64,000 nt of DNA from Pseudomonadota bacterium (GCA_021780435.1 JAJXYV010000200.1:35192-99191), one strand, 5' to 3'. Shown: positions 17,248 to 27,701, numbered from the stretch's first letter. Program-made: numbers and translations. Notes: a model not told the origin generated them from the sequence alone.

Positions 17248-19680
17248 ATGATGAACCTCGCCGAATATCGCCATCGCACGCAGAGCCTCGCCGACTTTCT
17301 GCCTTGGGCGGCGTTGGTCGAGAAGGGCGTAATCCTCAACAAGGACGGTTCGTTTCAACGAACCGCAAAGTTCAGGGGGCCCGATCTCGATTCCGCGACG
17401 CCAGCCGAGCTAGTCGCGATCACGTCGCGTCTCAACAACGCGCTGCGGCGCCTGGGCACCGGCTGGGCGGTCTTCATCGAGGCGCAGCGCGTGCCCGCCC
17501 ATCGCTATCCGGTAGGGCTGTTTCCCGATGCCACGTCCGGCCTGGTCGACGCCGAGCGGCGTGCGCAGTTCGAGGAGGAAGGCGCGCATTTCGAGAGCCG
17601 CTATTTCCTGACGCTGCTGTGGCTGCCGCCCGCCGATGACGCCGCGCGCGCGGAGAGCTGGCTCTATGAGGGCCGCTCGCATGCCGGCGCGGATTGGCGC
17701 GCCGCACTGGAAGGCTACATTGATCGCACCGGCCGCGTGCTCGCGCTGATCGAGGGCTTCATGCCCGAAGTCGATTGGCTGAATGACGGCGAGACGCTGA
17801 CCTACCTGCATTCCTGTGTCTCGACCCGTCGCCAACGCGTGCGCGTGCCCGAGACGCCGATGTATCTCGATGCCATCCTGGTCGACGAGGACCTCACGGG
17901 CGGGCTCGAACCACAGCTCGGCCGCGCGCATCTGCGCACGCTGACGATCATGGGTTTCCCGTCGCAGACCTGGCCGGGCCTGCTCGACGACCTCAATCGT
18001 CTCGCCTTTCCCTATCGCTGGGCGACGCGCGCCGTCTGCCTCGACAAGACCGACGCCACCAAGCTCCTCGCGAAAATCCGCCGCCAGTGGTTCGCCAAAC
18101 GCAAGTCGATCATGGCGATCCTGAAGGAGGTGATGACCAACGAGTCATCGGTCCTGATGGACTCCGATGCCGCCAACAAGGCGCTCGATGCCGACCAGGC
18201 TTTGCAGGAACTCGGCACCGACCTCGTGGGCGAGGCTTACGTCACGGCGACCGTCACTGTCTGGGATGAAGATCCCCGCGTCGCGGACGAGCGCCTGCGC
18301 CTGGTCGAGAAGGCCATCCAGGGCCGCGACTTCACCTGCATGCGCGAAGGCGTCAACGCCATCGAGGCGTGGCTCGGATCGCTCCCCGGCCATGTCTATG
18401 CCAATGTCCGCCAGCCGCCCGTCTCGACGCTCAATCTCGCCCACATGATGCCGTTCTCGGCCGTGTGGGCCGGGCCGGAACGGGATGAGCATTTCAAGGC
18501 GCCGCCGCTGTTCTTCGCGCGGACCGAGGGGTCGACGCCGTTCCGGTTCAGCCTTCATGTCGGCGATGTCGGCCACACTCTGATCGTCGGCCCGACCGGC
18601 GCCGGCAAGAGCGTGCTGCTGGCCCTGATGGCCCTGCAGTTTCGGCGCTATGCGGGCGCGCAGGTCTTCGCCTTCGACTTCGGCGGATCGATCCGCGCCG
18701 CCGCGCTCGCCATGGGCGGCGACTGGCACGATCTGGGCGGCGCACTGGCCGACGACGCCAGCGCTCCCGTCGCCTTGCAGCCGCTGGCTCGCGTTGATGA
18801 CGCCGGCGAGCGCGCCTGGGCCGCCGAATGGGTCGCGACGCTCCTCGCCCGGGAGTCCGTCACGGTCACGCCTGAACTGAAGGAGCATCTATGGTCAGCC
18901 CTGACCTCGCTCGCCTCCGCGCCGGTTGCGGAGCGGACGATCACCGGCCTTTCGGTGCTCTTGCAGTCCAACGCGCTCAAGCAAGCGCTACAGCCCTACA
19001 CGGTGGCCGGACCTTGGGGCCGTTTGCTCGACGCGGAAACGGAGCGCCTTGGCGAAGCGGAGGTGCAGGCTTTCGAGACCGAGGGCCTGATCGGCGCAGG
19101 CGCGGCGCCAGCCGTGCTGTCCTACCTTTTCCACCGCATCGAAGATCGCTTCGACGGCCGGCCGACCTTGCTCATCGTCGACGAGGGCTGGCTTGCGCTC
19201 GACGATCCCGGCTTCGCCGGCCAGCTTCGCGAATGGCTGAAGACGCTGCGGAAGAAGAACGCCTCCGTCATCTTCGCCACGCAGTCGCTCGCCGATATCG
19301 ATGGCAGCGCCATCGCGCCCGCGATCATCGAGAGCTGCCCGACACGGATTCTTCTGCCGAATGAACGCGCGCTGGAGCCGCAGATCGCGACGATCTACCG
19401 GCGCTTCGGTCTCAACGATCGGCAGATCGAGATCCTGAGCCGGGCGACGCCGAAGCGCGAATACTACTGCCAGTCTCGGCGCGGCAATCGCGTGTTCGAG
19501 CTCGGCCTCTCCGAAGTCGCGCTCGCCTTCACCGCCGCATCGTCGAAGACGGACCAGACCGCCATCGACGAGATCCTCACCATCCACGGCCGCGACGGCT
19601 TCGCCGCCGCATGGCTGCGCAGCAAGGACCTTGATTGGGCGGCCGACATGCTCACCCGCAATCAGGAGGTTTCGTCATGA
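17248..19680 (+). CDS. trbE: TrbE/VirB4 conjugal transfer ATPase
   Basis: HTLIVGPTGAGKSVLLALMALQFRRY; LLIVDEGWLALDDPGFAGQLREWLKTLRKKNASVIFATQS. Confidence 0.97.
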   Translation: MMNLAEYRHRTQSLADFLPWAALVEKGVILNKDGSFQRTAKFRGPDLDSATPAELVAITSRLNNALRRLGTGWAVFIEAQRVPAHRYPVGLFPDATSGLVDAERRAQFEEEGAHFESRYFLTLLWLPPADDAARAESWLYEGRSHAGADWRAALEGYIDRTGRVLALIEGFMPEVDWLNDGETLTYLHSCVSTRRQRVRVPETPMYLDAILVDEDLTGGLEPQLGRAHLRTLTIMGFPSQTWPGLLDDLNRLAFPYRWATRAVCLDKTDATKLLAKIRRQWFAKRKSIMAILKEVMTNESSVLMDSDAANKALDADQALQELGTDLVGEAYVTATVTVWDEDPRVADERLRLVEKAIQGRDFTCMREGVNAIEAWLGSLPGHVYANVRQPPVSTLNLAHMMPFSAVWAGPERDEHFKAPPLFFARTEGSTPFRFSLHVGDVGHTLIVGPTGAGKSVLLALMALQFRRYAGAQVFAFDFGGSIRAAALAMGGDWHDLGGALADDASAPVALQPLARVDDAGERAWAAEWVATLLARESVTVTPELKEHLWSALTSLASAPVAERTITGLSVLLQSNALKQALQPYTVAGPWGRLLDAETERLGEAEVQAFETEGLIGAGAAPAVLSYLFHRIEDRFDGRPTLLIVDEGWLALDDPGFAGQLREWLKTLRKKNASVIFATQSLADIDGSAIAPAIIESCPTRILLPNERALEPQIATIYRRFGLNDRQIEILSRATPKREYYCQSRRGNRVFELGLSEVALAFTAASSKTDQTAIDEILTIHGRDGFAAAWLRSKDLDWAADMLTRNQEVSS

Positions 19681-20420
19681 TCACGCGTCGCCTACGCGCC
19701 GGTCTCATCGCCGGCGTCGCCGCCTTGTCCTTTGTCGTCGCCGGCGCGCCCGCACACGCGCAATGGATCGTGTTCGATCCGACCAACTACGCGCAGAACA
19801 TCCTGACCGCCGCGCGCGAGCTTCAGCAGGTCAACAACGAAATCCAGATGCTGGAGAACCAGGCCACGTCCCTGATCAATCAGGCGCGAAACCTGGCGAG
19901 CCTGCCCTATTCCTCGCTCGCCCAGCTCCAGCAGCAGATCACGCAGACCCAGCAGCTTCTCGCGCAGGCGCAGCGCATCGCCTACAGCGTGAGCACGATC
20001 GATCAGGCCTTCACGCAGACCTACCCGCAGGCCTATTCCGGTTCGACCTCCTCGCAGCAGCTTCTCACCGATGCCCAGACCCGCTGGCAGAACGCGCTTG
20101 TGGGCTTTCAGGACACGATGCGAGTGCAGGCCGGCGTGGTCACGAACCTCAACAACACCCGCACGCAGATCAACGCCCTTGTGTCATCGAGCCAGTCAGC
20201 GACCGGGGCGCTTCAGGCCGCGCAATCCGGCAACCAGCTCGTCGCGCTTCAGACCACGCAGCTTGCGGATCTCACCGCCCTGACGGCGTCGATCGCGCGG
20301 GCGCAGAGCCTTGAGGCCGCGCGCGCGCTCGAAACCCAGGCGCAGGCGCAAGCGCAGACCAGCAATTTCCTCAACTACGGATCTGGATATCAGCCCGGCT
20401 CCGCGCAGATGTTCCACTGA
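19677..20420 (+). CDS. trbJ: P-type conjugative transfer protein TrbJ (VirB5)
   Basis: AHAQWIVFDPTNYAQNILTAARELQQVNNEIQMLENQATSLINQARNLASL. Confidence 0.95.
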   Translation: MITRRLRAGLIAGVAALSFVVAGAPAHAQWIVFDPTNYAQNILTAARELQQVNNEIQMLENQATSLINQARNLASLPYSSLAQLQQQITQTQQLLAQAQRIAYSVSTIDQAFTQTYPQAYSGSTSSQQLLTDAQTRWQNALVGFQDTMRVQAGVVTNLNNTRTQINALVSSSQSATGALQAAQSGNQLVALQTTQLADLTALTASIARAQSLEAARALETQAQAQAQTSNFLNYGSGYQPGSAQMFH

Positions 20421-20737
20421 TGCGCGGCCGTCTCTTCAACATGCCGGCGATCGGCCGTGCCGTCGGCTTCGCCCTGGTCGCCGTCGCGATCGTCGCCGCG
20501 GCGCTGCACTTTCGGACAAGCGAGCCGCACGTCCAGGGCCTGCATGTGAGCCCGGCGGCAGCCTCCGATCCGCTCACGGAGGAATTGCAGCGGTGTCAGG
20601 CGCTCGCCACGCAAGCGAAGGACGACGCGGCGTGCGAAGCGGCCTGGACCGAGAGCCGCCGCCGCTTCTTCACCTATCAGCCTGCGCTGAGCGCCACGAC
20701 CACGCCCGCCGCATCACCGAAATCCTCCGACAGGTAA
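20420..20737 (+). CDS. Putative entry exclusion protein TrbK-alt
   Basis: MRGRLFNMPAIGRAVGFALVAVAIVAAALHF...LTEELQRCQALATQAKDDAACEAAWTESRRRFF between trbJ and trbL. Confidence 0.85.
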   Translation: MRGRLFNMPAIGRAVGFALVAVAIVAAALHFRTSEPHVQGLHVSPAAASDPLTEELQRCQALATQAKDDAACEAAWTESRRRFFTYQPALSATTTPAASPKSSDR

Positions 20738-20742
20738 GCGCA

Positions 20743-22023
20743 ATGGGCGGCACCGGCGTCATCGACAATTTCCTGGGGACGTTCACCCAATACATCGATT
20801 CCGGCTTCGGCCTCGTTCAGGGCGACGTGCGCTGGCTGGCCGGCGTGCTGATCGCCATCGACATCACGCTCGCCGGTCTGTTCTGGGCGATGGCTCCCGA
20901 CGAGGACGTACTCGCGCGGCTGATCAAGAAGACGCTCTACATCGGCGTCTTCGCCTTCATCATCGGCAACTACAACAACCTCGCACAGATCATCTACAAC
21001 TCCTTCGCCGGTCTCGGCATCGAGGCCGGCGGGGGCACAATGACCGCCGCCCAACTTCTGCAGCCAGGCAAGATCGCCGAAGTCGGTATCGACGCCGGCA
21101 AGCCCATCCTGACGGCGATCTCCGGCATGATGGGCTTCACCAGCGTCTTTGCAAACCTGGTGCAGATCGTCATCCTGTTGGTGGCCTGGCTGATCGTCGT
21201 CATCAGCTTCTTCGTGATGGCCATCCAGCTGTTCGTCAGCCTGATCGAATTCAAGCTGACCACGCTAGCTGGCTTTGTCCTCGTGCCCTTCGGACTCTTC
21301 GGCCGGACGGCGTTCCTGGCCGAGCGCGTGCTCGGCAACGTGGTGTCGTCCGGCATCAAGATTCTGGTGCTCGCCGTCATCATCGGAATCGGCTCGACGA
21401 TCTTCAATCAGTTCACCAGCGGCTTCAACAATCCGCCCACCATCTCCGACGCGTTGACGCTCATTCTCGCGGCTCTGTCTCTGCTCGGCCTCACCATCTT
21501 CGGCCCCGGCATCGCCAACGGCCTGATCGCCGGCGGTCCGCAATTGGGTGCGGGCGCCGCAGTCGGCACAGGACTCGCGGCCGCCGGCATCGGCGCCGCC
21601 GGAATTGCGGCGACAGCTGGTGGCCTTGCCGCGGCGGGTGGCGCCATCGCCGGAACAGCTCGCGCGGGTGCTTCCGTAGTCGGCGGCGCAACTGCCGCCT
21701 ATCGGGCCGGCGGCGCGGCCGGTGTTGCCCAGGCGGCGGGATCGGCGGCGATGAGTCCGCTTCGCCGCGCCGCGGCCGGCCTGAAAGAGAGCTTCGCCTC
21801 CGGGGAGCGCGCCGTGATGAGGGGTGGTGCGCCCCAAGGCTCCGCCGGCGGCACGAGCCCTTCCGCTGCGTCCGGCGGCGGCTCCGACGGGCCGCCGGCT
21901 TGGGCCCAGCGCATAAAGCGCAGCCAGACCGTCAACCGCGGCGTGACCGCCGCCGACCATGCCATCCGCTCCGGCGACCGGCCGAGCGGCGGCAGCCAGG
22001 TCGATCTTTCCGAGGGGGAGTAA
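20743..22023 (+). CDS. trbL: P-type conjugative transfer protein TrbL (VirB6)
   Basis: MGGTGVIDNFLGTFTQYIDSGFGLVQGDVRWLAGVLIAIDITLAGLFWA. Confidence 0.95.
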   Translation: MGGTGVIDNFLGTFTQYIDSGFGLVQGDVRWLAGVLIAIDITLAGLFWAMAPDEDVLARLIKKTLYIGVFAFIIGNYNNLAQIIYNSFAGLGIEAGGGTMTAAQLLQPGKIAEVGIDAGKPILTAISGMMGFTSVFANLVQIVILLVAWLIVVISFFVMAIQLFVSLIEFKLTTLAGFVLVPFGLFGRTAFLAERVLGNVVSSGIKILVLAVIIGIGSTIFNQFTSGFNNPPTISDALTLILAALSLLGLTIFGPGIANGLIAGGPQLGAGAAVGTGLAAAGIGAAGIAATAGGLAAAGGAIAGTARAGASVVGGATAAYRAGGAAGVAQAAGSAAMSPLRRAAAGLKESFASGERAVMRGGAPQGSAGGTSPSAASGGGSDGPPAWAQRIKRSQTVNRGVTAADHAIRSGDRPSGGSQVDLSEGE

Positions 22024-22026
22024 CCC

Positions 22027-22707
22027 ATGTTTCGACGATCCGCCGTGCGCTACGGGAAGACGCCTGAGCCTGAGACGCCCTACCAAAGAGCCGGCCAGGT
22101 CTGGGATGAGCGCATCGGCTCGGCGCGCGTGCAGGCGAAGAACTGGCGCCTTGCCTTCTTCGGCATGCTCGTTCTCAGCGGCGGCCTTGCTGGCGGGCTC
22201 GTCTGGCAGTCAGCGCGCAGCACAATCACGCCGTGGGTGGTGCAGGTCGACAAGCTCGGCCAAGCCCAGGCGGTCGCGCCGGCCGCCGCCGACTATCGCC
22301 CTACCGATCCGCAGATCGCATGGCATCTCGCGCGCTTCATGGACGAGGTCCGAAGCATCCCGGCCGACCCCGTCGTGCTGCGACAGAACTGGCTCGACGC
22401 CTACAACTACGTCACGGATAAAGGCGCGCTCGCGCTCAACGACTACGCACGCACCAACGATCCGTTCTCGAGAGTCGGCAAAACCCAGGTCTCGATCGAC
22501 GTGTCGAGCGTGATCCGCGCCTCCGACGACAGCTTCCGCGTTGCCTGGACCGAGCGCCGATACGTCGACGGTTCGCTCGCCGCGACCGAACGGTGGAGCG
22601 CCATTCTCACCGTCATCGTGCAGACGCCGAGCGACGCCGATCGGCTGAAGAAGAATCCGCTTGGCGTCTACGTCCACGCCCTCAACTGGTCCAAGGAGCT
22701 CGGCTGA
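22027..22707 (+). CDS. trbF: Conjugal transfer protein TrbF (VirB8)
   Basis: ARVQAKNWRLAFFGMLVLSGGLAGGLVWQSARSTITPWVVQVDKLGQAQAV. Confidence 0.95.
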   Translation: MFRRSAVRYGKTPEPETPYQRAGQVWDERIGSARVQAKNWRLAFFGMLVLSGGLAGGLVWQSARSTITPWVVQVDKLGQAQAVAPAAADYRPTDPQIAWHLARFMDEVRSIPADPVVLRQNWLDAYNYVTDKGALALNDYARTNDPFSRVGKTQVSIDVSSVIRASDDSFRVAWTERRYVDGSLAATERWSAILTVIVQTPSDADRLKKNPLGVYVHALNWSKELG

Positions 22708-23690
22708 TGCGCCATTTTGCTTTCGCAACTCTTCTGCTCATTTCAGTCTCGCTCGGCGCCTGCTCGACCTGGAAGCCACCCGAGATCAGCTATGACGACA
22801 CGCCAAAGCAAGCAGTGCTTCAGCCCGATCCGCCCAAGCCCGTGCAGATCGTCGAGCTACCGAAGCTGTTGCCCCTCCCAGGACAGCTCAAGCCGCTACC
22901 TGCGGGACGGACGGCGCCGCCCGAACCAGTCGATCCGCACGCCCGTGTTGATCAGGCCAATGGGGCGGCACGGATCCAGCCGACGCGGGCGGGCTATCTC
23001 AACGCCATCCAAGTCTATCCATTCTCCGATGGCGCGCTCTATCAGGTCTACGCAGCGCCGGGCGAAATCACCGACATCGCGCTCGAGCCGGGCGAACAGC
23101 TTGTCGGCTCGGGCCCCGTCGCCGCCGGTGACACCGTGCGCTGGATCATCGGCGACACCGAGAGCGGGACAGGTCCGACCAAGCGTGCCCACATCCTGGT
23201 CAAGCCGACGCGGCCGGACCTCATCACCAATCTCATCATCAACACCGATCGACGCACCTATCACCTCGAGCTGCGCTCGACCGAGAAGACCTACATGGCC
23301 TCGGTGTCCTGGGCCTATCCCGGCGACCAGCTCATCGCGTTGCGCCGTCAGAATGCCGCCGCCGATGCGGCAGCCCCGGTGGCCGCCGGCGTCGACATCA
23401 ACGCGCTCAACTTTCGCTACCGGATCGAAGGAGACGATCCCGCCTGGCGGCCGCTGCGCGCCTTTGACGACGGCAGACAGGTCTTCATCGTGTTTCCACG
23501 TGGCATCGGCCAGGGCGAGATGCCGCCGCTCTGGGTCATTGGCGCCGAAGGCGGCGCGGAACTGGTCAACTATCGCGTCCAAGGCAATCACATGATCGTT
23601 GACCGCCTGTTCGCGGCGGCCGAGCTGCGGCTCGGCGGCGAGCATCAGAAGAAGGTGCGCATCGTCCGCACCGACGGGAGGCCCCAGTGA
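22707..23690 (+). CDS. trbG: P-type conjugative transfer protein TrbG (VirB9)
   Basis: MRHFAFATLLLISVSLGAC lipoprotein signal; IQVYPFSDGALYQVYAAPGEITDIALEPGEQL. Confidence 0.95.
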   Translation: MRHFAFATLLLISVSLGACSTWKPPEISYDDTPKQAVLQPDPPKPVQIVELPKLLPLPGQLKPLPAGRTAPPEPVDPHARVDQANGAARIQPTRAGYLNAIQVYPFSDGALYQVYAAPGEITDIALEPGEQLVGSGPVAAGDTVRWIIGDTESGTGPTKRAHILVKPTRPDLITNLIINTDRRTYHLELRSTEKTYMASVSWAYPGDQLIALRRQNAAADAAAPVAAGVDINALNFRYRIEGDDPAWRPLRAFDDGRQVFIVFPRGIGQGEMPPLWVIGAEGGAELVNYRVQGNHMIVDRLFAAAELRLGGEHQKKVRIVRTDGRPQ

Positions 23691-24880
23691 CCGACGCGCC
23701 GCGAGAAGGACCCATAGAGTCCGGAGCGGGCAGGCGGATCGAACACGAAATGCGGCTGCGGCCCAGCCGATCCCCTGTGACCCGGCTGTCGCGCAAAGTG
23801 CTGACGGGGCTCGCGGTGATCGTCGCTCTTGGCATCGCCGCCGCTTTATTTTTCGCGCTGCAGACCCGTCGCCAGACGGCCGGGTCCGAGCTCTACAACA
23901 CCAACAACCGTTCGACGCCAGATGGTCTCGCCAACTTGCCGCGCGACTATACGGGTTTGCCGCGCAACGCCCCTCAGCTCGGCCCACCGCTGCCCGGAGA
24001 TCTCGGCCGCCCCATCCTCAACGCAGGTGCGCCGGCACCGGGCATGCCGACACCAGCGGCGCCAGTCGATCCCGAACAGCAGCGCATCGCACAGGAACTT
24101 GAGGCGGCGCGCGTCAGCCATCTCTTTGCAACAACGAATGTCCGGCAAACATCCGGCACGCTCGTTCCCGCATCTCCTACGTCCCCCGCCGCGCCGACGT
24201 TTCCCGCCGCAGCCGCAGGCTCGACAGACTTGGCGTCGCAAGACCACAAGCTCGCTTTCCTGAATGGCGCGGTAGACCGGCGAACGGTCAGCCCCGATCG
24301 CGTCCAAGCGCCGGCAAGCCCCTATGTATTGCAGGCGGGCGCTGTGATTCCGGCCGCGCTGCTCACCGGCCTACGCTCAGATCTGCCCGGCCAGGTCACC
24401 GCCCAGGTGACGGAGGATGTCTATGACAGTCCGAGCGGCAAATTCCTCTTGATCCCGCAAGGCGCGCGGCTGGTCGGCCAATACGATGCCCAGGTCACGT
24501 TCGGCCAGTCGCGCGCGCTCCTCGTCTGGAACCGCCTGATCATGCCAAACGGTCGGTCGATCGTGCTGGAGCGCCAACCCGGCGCCGATCCCGAGGGCTA
24601 CGCTGGCCTTGAAGATGAGGTCGACAACCACTGGGGCATGCTGTTCAAGGCAGCGGTTCTGTCGACGCTGTTGAGCGTGGGATCCGAGGCCGGCACCAGC
24701 AACAACGAGAACTCCCTCGTGCAGGCCATTCGTCAAGGCGCCTCGCAAAGCTTCAACCAGACCGGCCAGCAGGTCGTCGGGCGCTCACTGAATATCCAGC
24801 CAACGATCACCATTCGACCCGGGTTTCCGGTGCGGGTGCTGGTTACGCACGATCTCGTCCTCGAACCGTACCGAAGCTGA
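23687..24880 (+). CDS. trbI: TrbI/VirB10 family protein
   Basis: YVLQAGAVIPAALLTGLRSDLPGQVTAQVTEDVYDSPSGKFLLIPQGARLVGQYD. Confidence 0.96.
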   Translation: MTDAPREGPIESGAGRRIEHEMRLRPSRSPVTRLSRKVLTGLAVIVALGIAAALFFALQTRRQTAGSELYNTNNRSTPDGLANLPRDYTGLPRNAPQLGPPLPGDLGRPILNAGAPAPGMPTPAAPVDPEQQRIAQELEAARVSHLFATTNVRQTSGTLVPASPTSPAAPTFPAAAAGSTDLASQDHKLAFLNGAVDRRTVSPDRVQAPASPYVLQAGAVIPAALLTGLRSDLPGQVTAQVTEDVYDSPSGKFLLIPQGARLVGQYDAQVTFGQSRALLVWNRLIMPNGRSIVLERQPGADPEGYAGLEDEVDNHWGMLFKAAVLSTLLSVGSEAGTSNNENSLVQAIRQGASQSFNQTGQQVVGRSLNIQPTITIRPGFPVRVLVTHDLVLEPYRS

Positions 24881-24890
24881 GGAGAAGACC

Positions 24891-25160
24891 ATGGCAAAAC
24901 TGAAGCTGCCCGCGATCGAAGACGACAAGCCGGTGAAGGTGACAGTCGAACTGCCTGCGACCCTTCATCGCGATCTCGTCGCCTACGGCAGTGCGCTTGG
25001 ACGCGAAACCGGCCAAGGAGTCGTCGATCCCGCGAAGCTAATCGGTCCCATGCTGGCGCGGTTCATGGCGACCGACCGCGTCTTCGCGAAATTGCGGCGG
25101 ACGGAGTCAACTTCGAAAATAGCTCACCCTGAGAAGTCCAGATCAGAACAAACGGCGTGA
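24891..25160 (+). CDS. DUF2274 domain-containing protein
   Basis: MAKLKLPAIEDDKPVKVTVELPATLHRDLVAYGSALGRETGQ. Confidence 0.85.
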   Translation: MAKLKLPAIEDDKPVKVTVELPATLHRDLVAYGSALGRETGQGVVDPAKLIGPMLARFMATDRVFAKLRRTESTSKIAHPEKSRSEQTA

Positions 25161-26030
25161 GCGTGCCTCGTCGCGCATGAAGGCAACGAACCGGCCGACG
25201 ACTGAATCTTCGGCGTCTGGACACCATACAAGCTCAATCTGCAGCCAGGCGTTCTCCTCACGGATCGGCCGGTACACGACGCCCGGGAACACGACCTCGG
25301 ACTGGCTCCTCGTGGCGAGTGTGATCCCGAACCCAGCTCCGACTAGTGCGAACACACACTGCTTGCTTGCGGCGTGCGTGTGAAACCTGACGCCGCTGCC
25401 CATGAACGAGGCATAGAACTCGCGGGCGGACTGACTGTTGTCCCAGCCCTGAACGAGGAAGGTTTCATTCCGCAAGCCTTTCCAATCGAGCGCCTCTTGC
25501 TCCGCGAGCGGGTGTTCGCAGGGAAGCGCCGCGATCAGCCTCTCGCGGTACAGCGGCACCGTCACGGCGTCGGGCCACAGCGTATGGCTCGTCATCAGGG
25601 CAACATCGATGCGACGCTCCTGTATGGCTGTCTGGATCTCCCACTCGTTCAATTCATAGACGGTGAGCCCGACCTCCGCATGCCTTTCTCGCCATTCGAA
25701 TAGAAGGTTGCGCAGGGGTTCGCCGATTGGCGGCATTCGCACTGCAAGACGGACTTCACCCACTATACCGTTGCCGTTTTGGTCCCCAGCATGTCTGATC
25801 GCATCGAGTTCGGCGAGAGCGCGCCGGATATGCGGCAGTACCGCTTTGCCGCCGTTGGTCAACCGAACCCCGGCATGACCGCGTTCGAACAGGGCGAGAC
25901 CCAGCTCGTCTTCAAATCGTCCTATGCGCCGGCTGATCGTGGACGCATCGATTCGAAGGGTTTTGGCGGCCCGCGTGAAGTTGCCTGCGGCCGCCGAAGC
26001 CTCCAGATACATGAGATCACGGATATCCAT
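25143..26030 (-). CDS. LysR family transcriptional regulator
   Basis: MDIRDLMYLEASAAAGNFTRAAKTLRIDASTISRRIGRFEDELGLALFERGHAGVRLT. Confidence 0.93.
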   Translation of the reverse strand: MDIRDLMYLEASAAAGNFTRAAKTLRIDASTISRRIGRFEDELGLALFERGHAGVRLTNGGKAVLPHIRRALAELDAIRHAGDQNGNGIVGEVRLAVRMPPIGEPLRNLLFEWRERHAEVGLTVYELNEWEIQTAIQERRIDVALMTSHTLWPDAVTVPLYRERLIAALPCEHPLAEQEALDWKGLRNETFLVQGWDNSQSAREFYASFMGSGVRFHTHAASKQCVFALVGAGFGITLATRSQSEVVFPGVVYRPIREENAWLQIELVWCPDAEDSVVGRFVAFMRDEARSRRLF

Positions 26031-26064
26031 ATTCCGACAGGCCTTGCAAATTTTACTCTGCGCC

Positions 26065-26748
26065 TCACACGCTGGAATCGGCAGCCGCGGTGCGGTCGAT
26101 CGGCGACGCGGCGGGCCGAGCGATTAAGTCGCGTGCGCTTGCGGCGATCGCCGGGCTGGCGAGACCGCCGGCCTCCCGGACACACCGAAGCACCTCATCA
26201 GAAACTTCGAGGTAGCCGGCGACAGCGATCGTTTTTCCAATCGGCCGCGGCGCGCCGAGACGTTTCAGAGGCCAGCGAGCGCGGCAAAGAATCCGCTCCA
26301 TACGGGCGTCCGTCACGGTGACGATATCGGTAAGTTGCCGCATCAAGCCGAACTCGATCATGCCGGCGAAAAGTTCGTACGTCGCTCTCGCGATGCTGCC
26401 GGCGGCCTTCGCGTGGCTCGTGCAGAGATCCACGCCAAAGCGGCTGCTTTCCCAAATGGAATCGGACGCCGGCGCAGCCTGTCCGTCCAAGAGCGCAGGG
26501 AACGTCTCTCCGAGCATGGTGGTGCCCGTCGTCGGCAAGAGCCGCACGCAGCCCTGAACCCGGCCGTCGTCGTCCTTCTGCAGGAGATACACAGGCCGGC
26601 ACGCATCGAATTCGTCGACTTCCATGTCGCCGCTGACCTGAACGTCCCAGCCGAGCCGTTCTTTGAAAATCCGGTAACGAAGCCGATGCATCTCGGCGAG
26701 GTCGTCGACGAACGCACCGTAGCGATCAGGGTTGATGAGTTGGATCAT
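26065..26748 (-). CDS. Acyl-homoserine-lactone synthase (LuxI/TraI family)
   Basis: MHRLRYRIFKERLGWDV...DEFDACRPVYLL...GCVRLLPTTGTTMLGETFPALLDG. Confidence 0.95.
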   Translation of the reverse strand: MIQLINPDRYGAFVDDLAEMHRLRYRIFKERLGWDVQVSGDMEVDEFDACRPVYLLQKDDDGRVQGCVRLLPTTGTTMLGETFPALLDGQAAPASDSIWESSRFGVDLCTSHAKAAGSIARATYELFAGMIEFGLMRQLTDIVTVTDARMERILCRARWPLKRLGAPRPIGKTIAVAGYLEVSDEVLRCVREAGGLASPAIAASARDLIARPAASPIDRTAAADSSV

Positions 26749-26809
26749 GTTCGCCTCCTGGCAGGATTGGTCCTGCGCGATAGAAGGCGATTAGCCGGGG
26801 TGTTCTCAT

Positions 26810-26827
26810 CCTGTGCAGTTGCACAGG
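26810..26827. promoter_or_regulatory. lux-box / tra-box upstream of the luxI-type gene
   Basis: CCTGTGCAGTTGCACAGG, perfect palindrome with CTGT-N8-ACAG, 62 bp from the start codon. Confidence 0.8.
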
Positions 26828-26843
26828 GGTCGAGAGGCGGAAC

Positions 26844-27569
26844 CTATTTGCTGGTGGATTTAGAGGCAGCCAACTTTGCGACTGCCTGACAGATCGTGCG
26901 GACACCGAATTTCATCTTTGCATTGTCGAGATGAAACGCTGCCGTCCGGCGCGAGATATTCAGAAGGCGTCCGATTTCCCAAGCGGACTTTCCCCGCGCC
27001 GACCATTCGAGGCACTCAAATTCGCGCGGAGACAACGCAACACCATCGACGACGCGATCCGGTACGAGTCTCCGCCGCGCATGTGCATGAAAGTACATCG
27101 CCATGAGCTGGAGGACGTGCCTGTTGTGCTCCACGCAGCGCTGGAAGGTCGCGCGCCGTTCGTCTGCCGCGAACGTGATCGCCGCGATCGGACCGCGCGG
27201 ATCATGGACCGGCACGGTGAAGCCACAGCGGATTCCGAATTGTGCCGCCTCGTCAAGCAATGCGCGCTGAGACTTTGACAGGGGCTTCGAAGAAAATTCG
27301 TGTCCCCATTCGAAAGGCTCGGGGGTTGCTAGCGCCTCAACGATTACCGGGTCGACCCGTTCATAGCGTTGGTGGAGGTAGTGGTCGGTCCACTTCATCG
27401 GATACGTCGAAATAAGCTGGGGTCTGTCCAATCGACGAGATGGCAGGGACAGATAGGCAAAGCAGCTCAGATCGAGTGCAGCGCTGGCCTCGGAGAGAAC
27501 GGTTCGGAGATTTTCAGCATCACCGCTCGCGGCGAGACCGTCGATAAAGGATTGGAACACACGATGCAT
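26844..27569 (-). CDS. LuxR family quorum-sensing regulator (TraR-like)
   Basis: Autoinducer-binding domain (SFAYLSLPSRR...) and C-terminal LSPREFECLEWSARGKSAWEIGRLLNISRRTAAFHLDNAKMKF. Confidence 0.93.
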   Translation of the reverse strand: MHRVFQSFIDGLAASGDAENLRTVLSEASAALDLSCFAYLSLPSRRLDRPQLISTYPMKWTDHYLHQRYERVDPVIVEALATPEPFEWGHEFSSKPLSKSQRALLDEAAQFGIRCGFTVPVHDPRGPIAAITFAADERRATFQRCVEHNRHVLQLMAMYFHAHARRRLVPDRVVDGVALSPREFECLEWSARGKSAWEIGRLLNISRRTAAFHLDNAKMKFGVRTICQAVAKLAASKSTSK

Positions 27570-27701
27570 GCGGCATCTCCGCGTTACCCCCTCGTTATCG
27601 AAATCGGCTCAACCGGGCGCGGGATCTTGTGACCCGGCAAGATGGGGCATGACTTTCGGTAAGGGGAACCGCATCGAAACCCATCCAGGGAAAGCGTGGG
27701 A

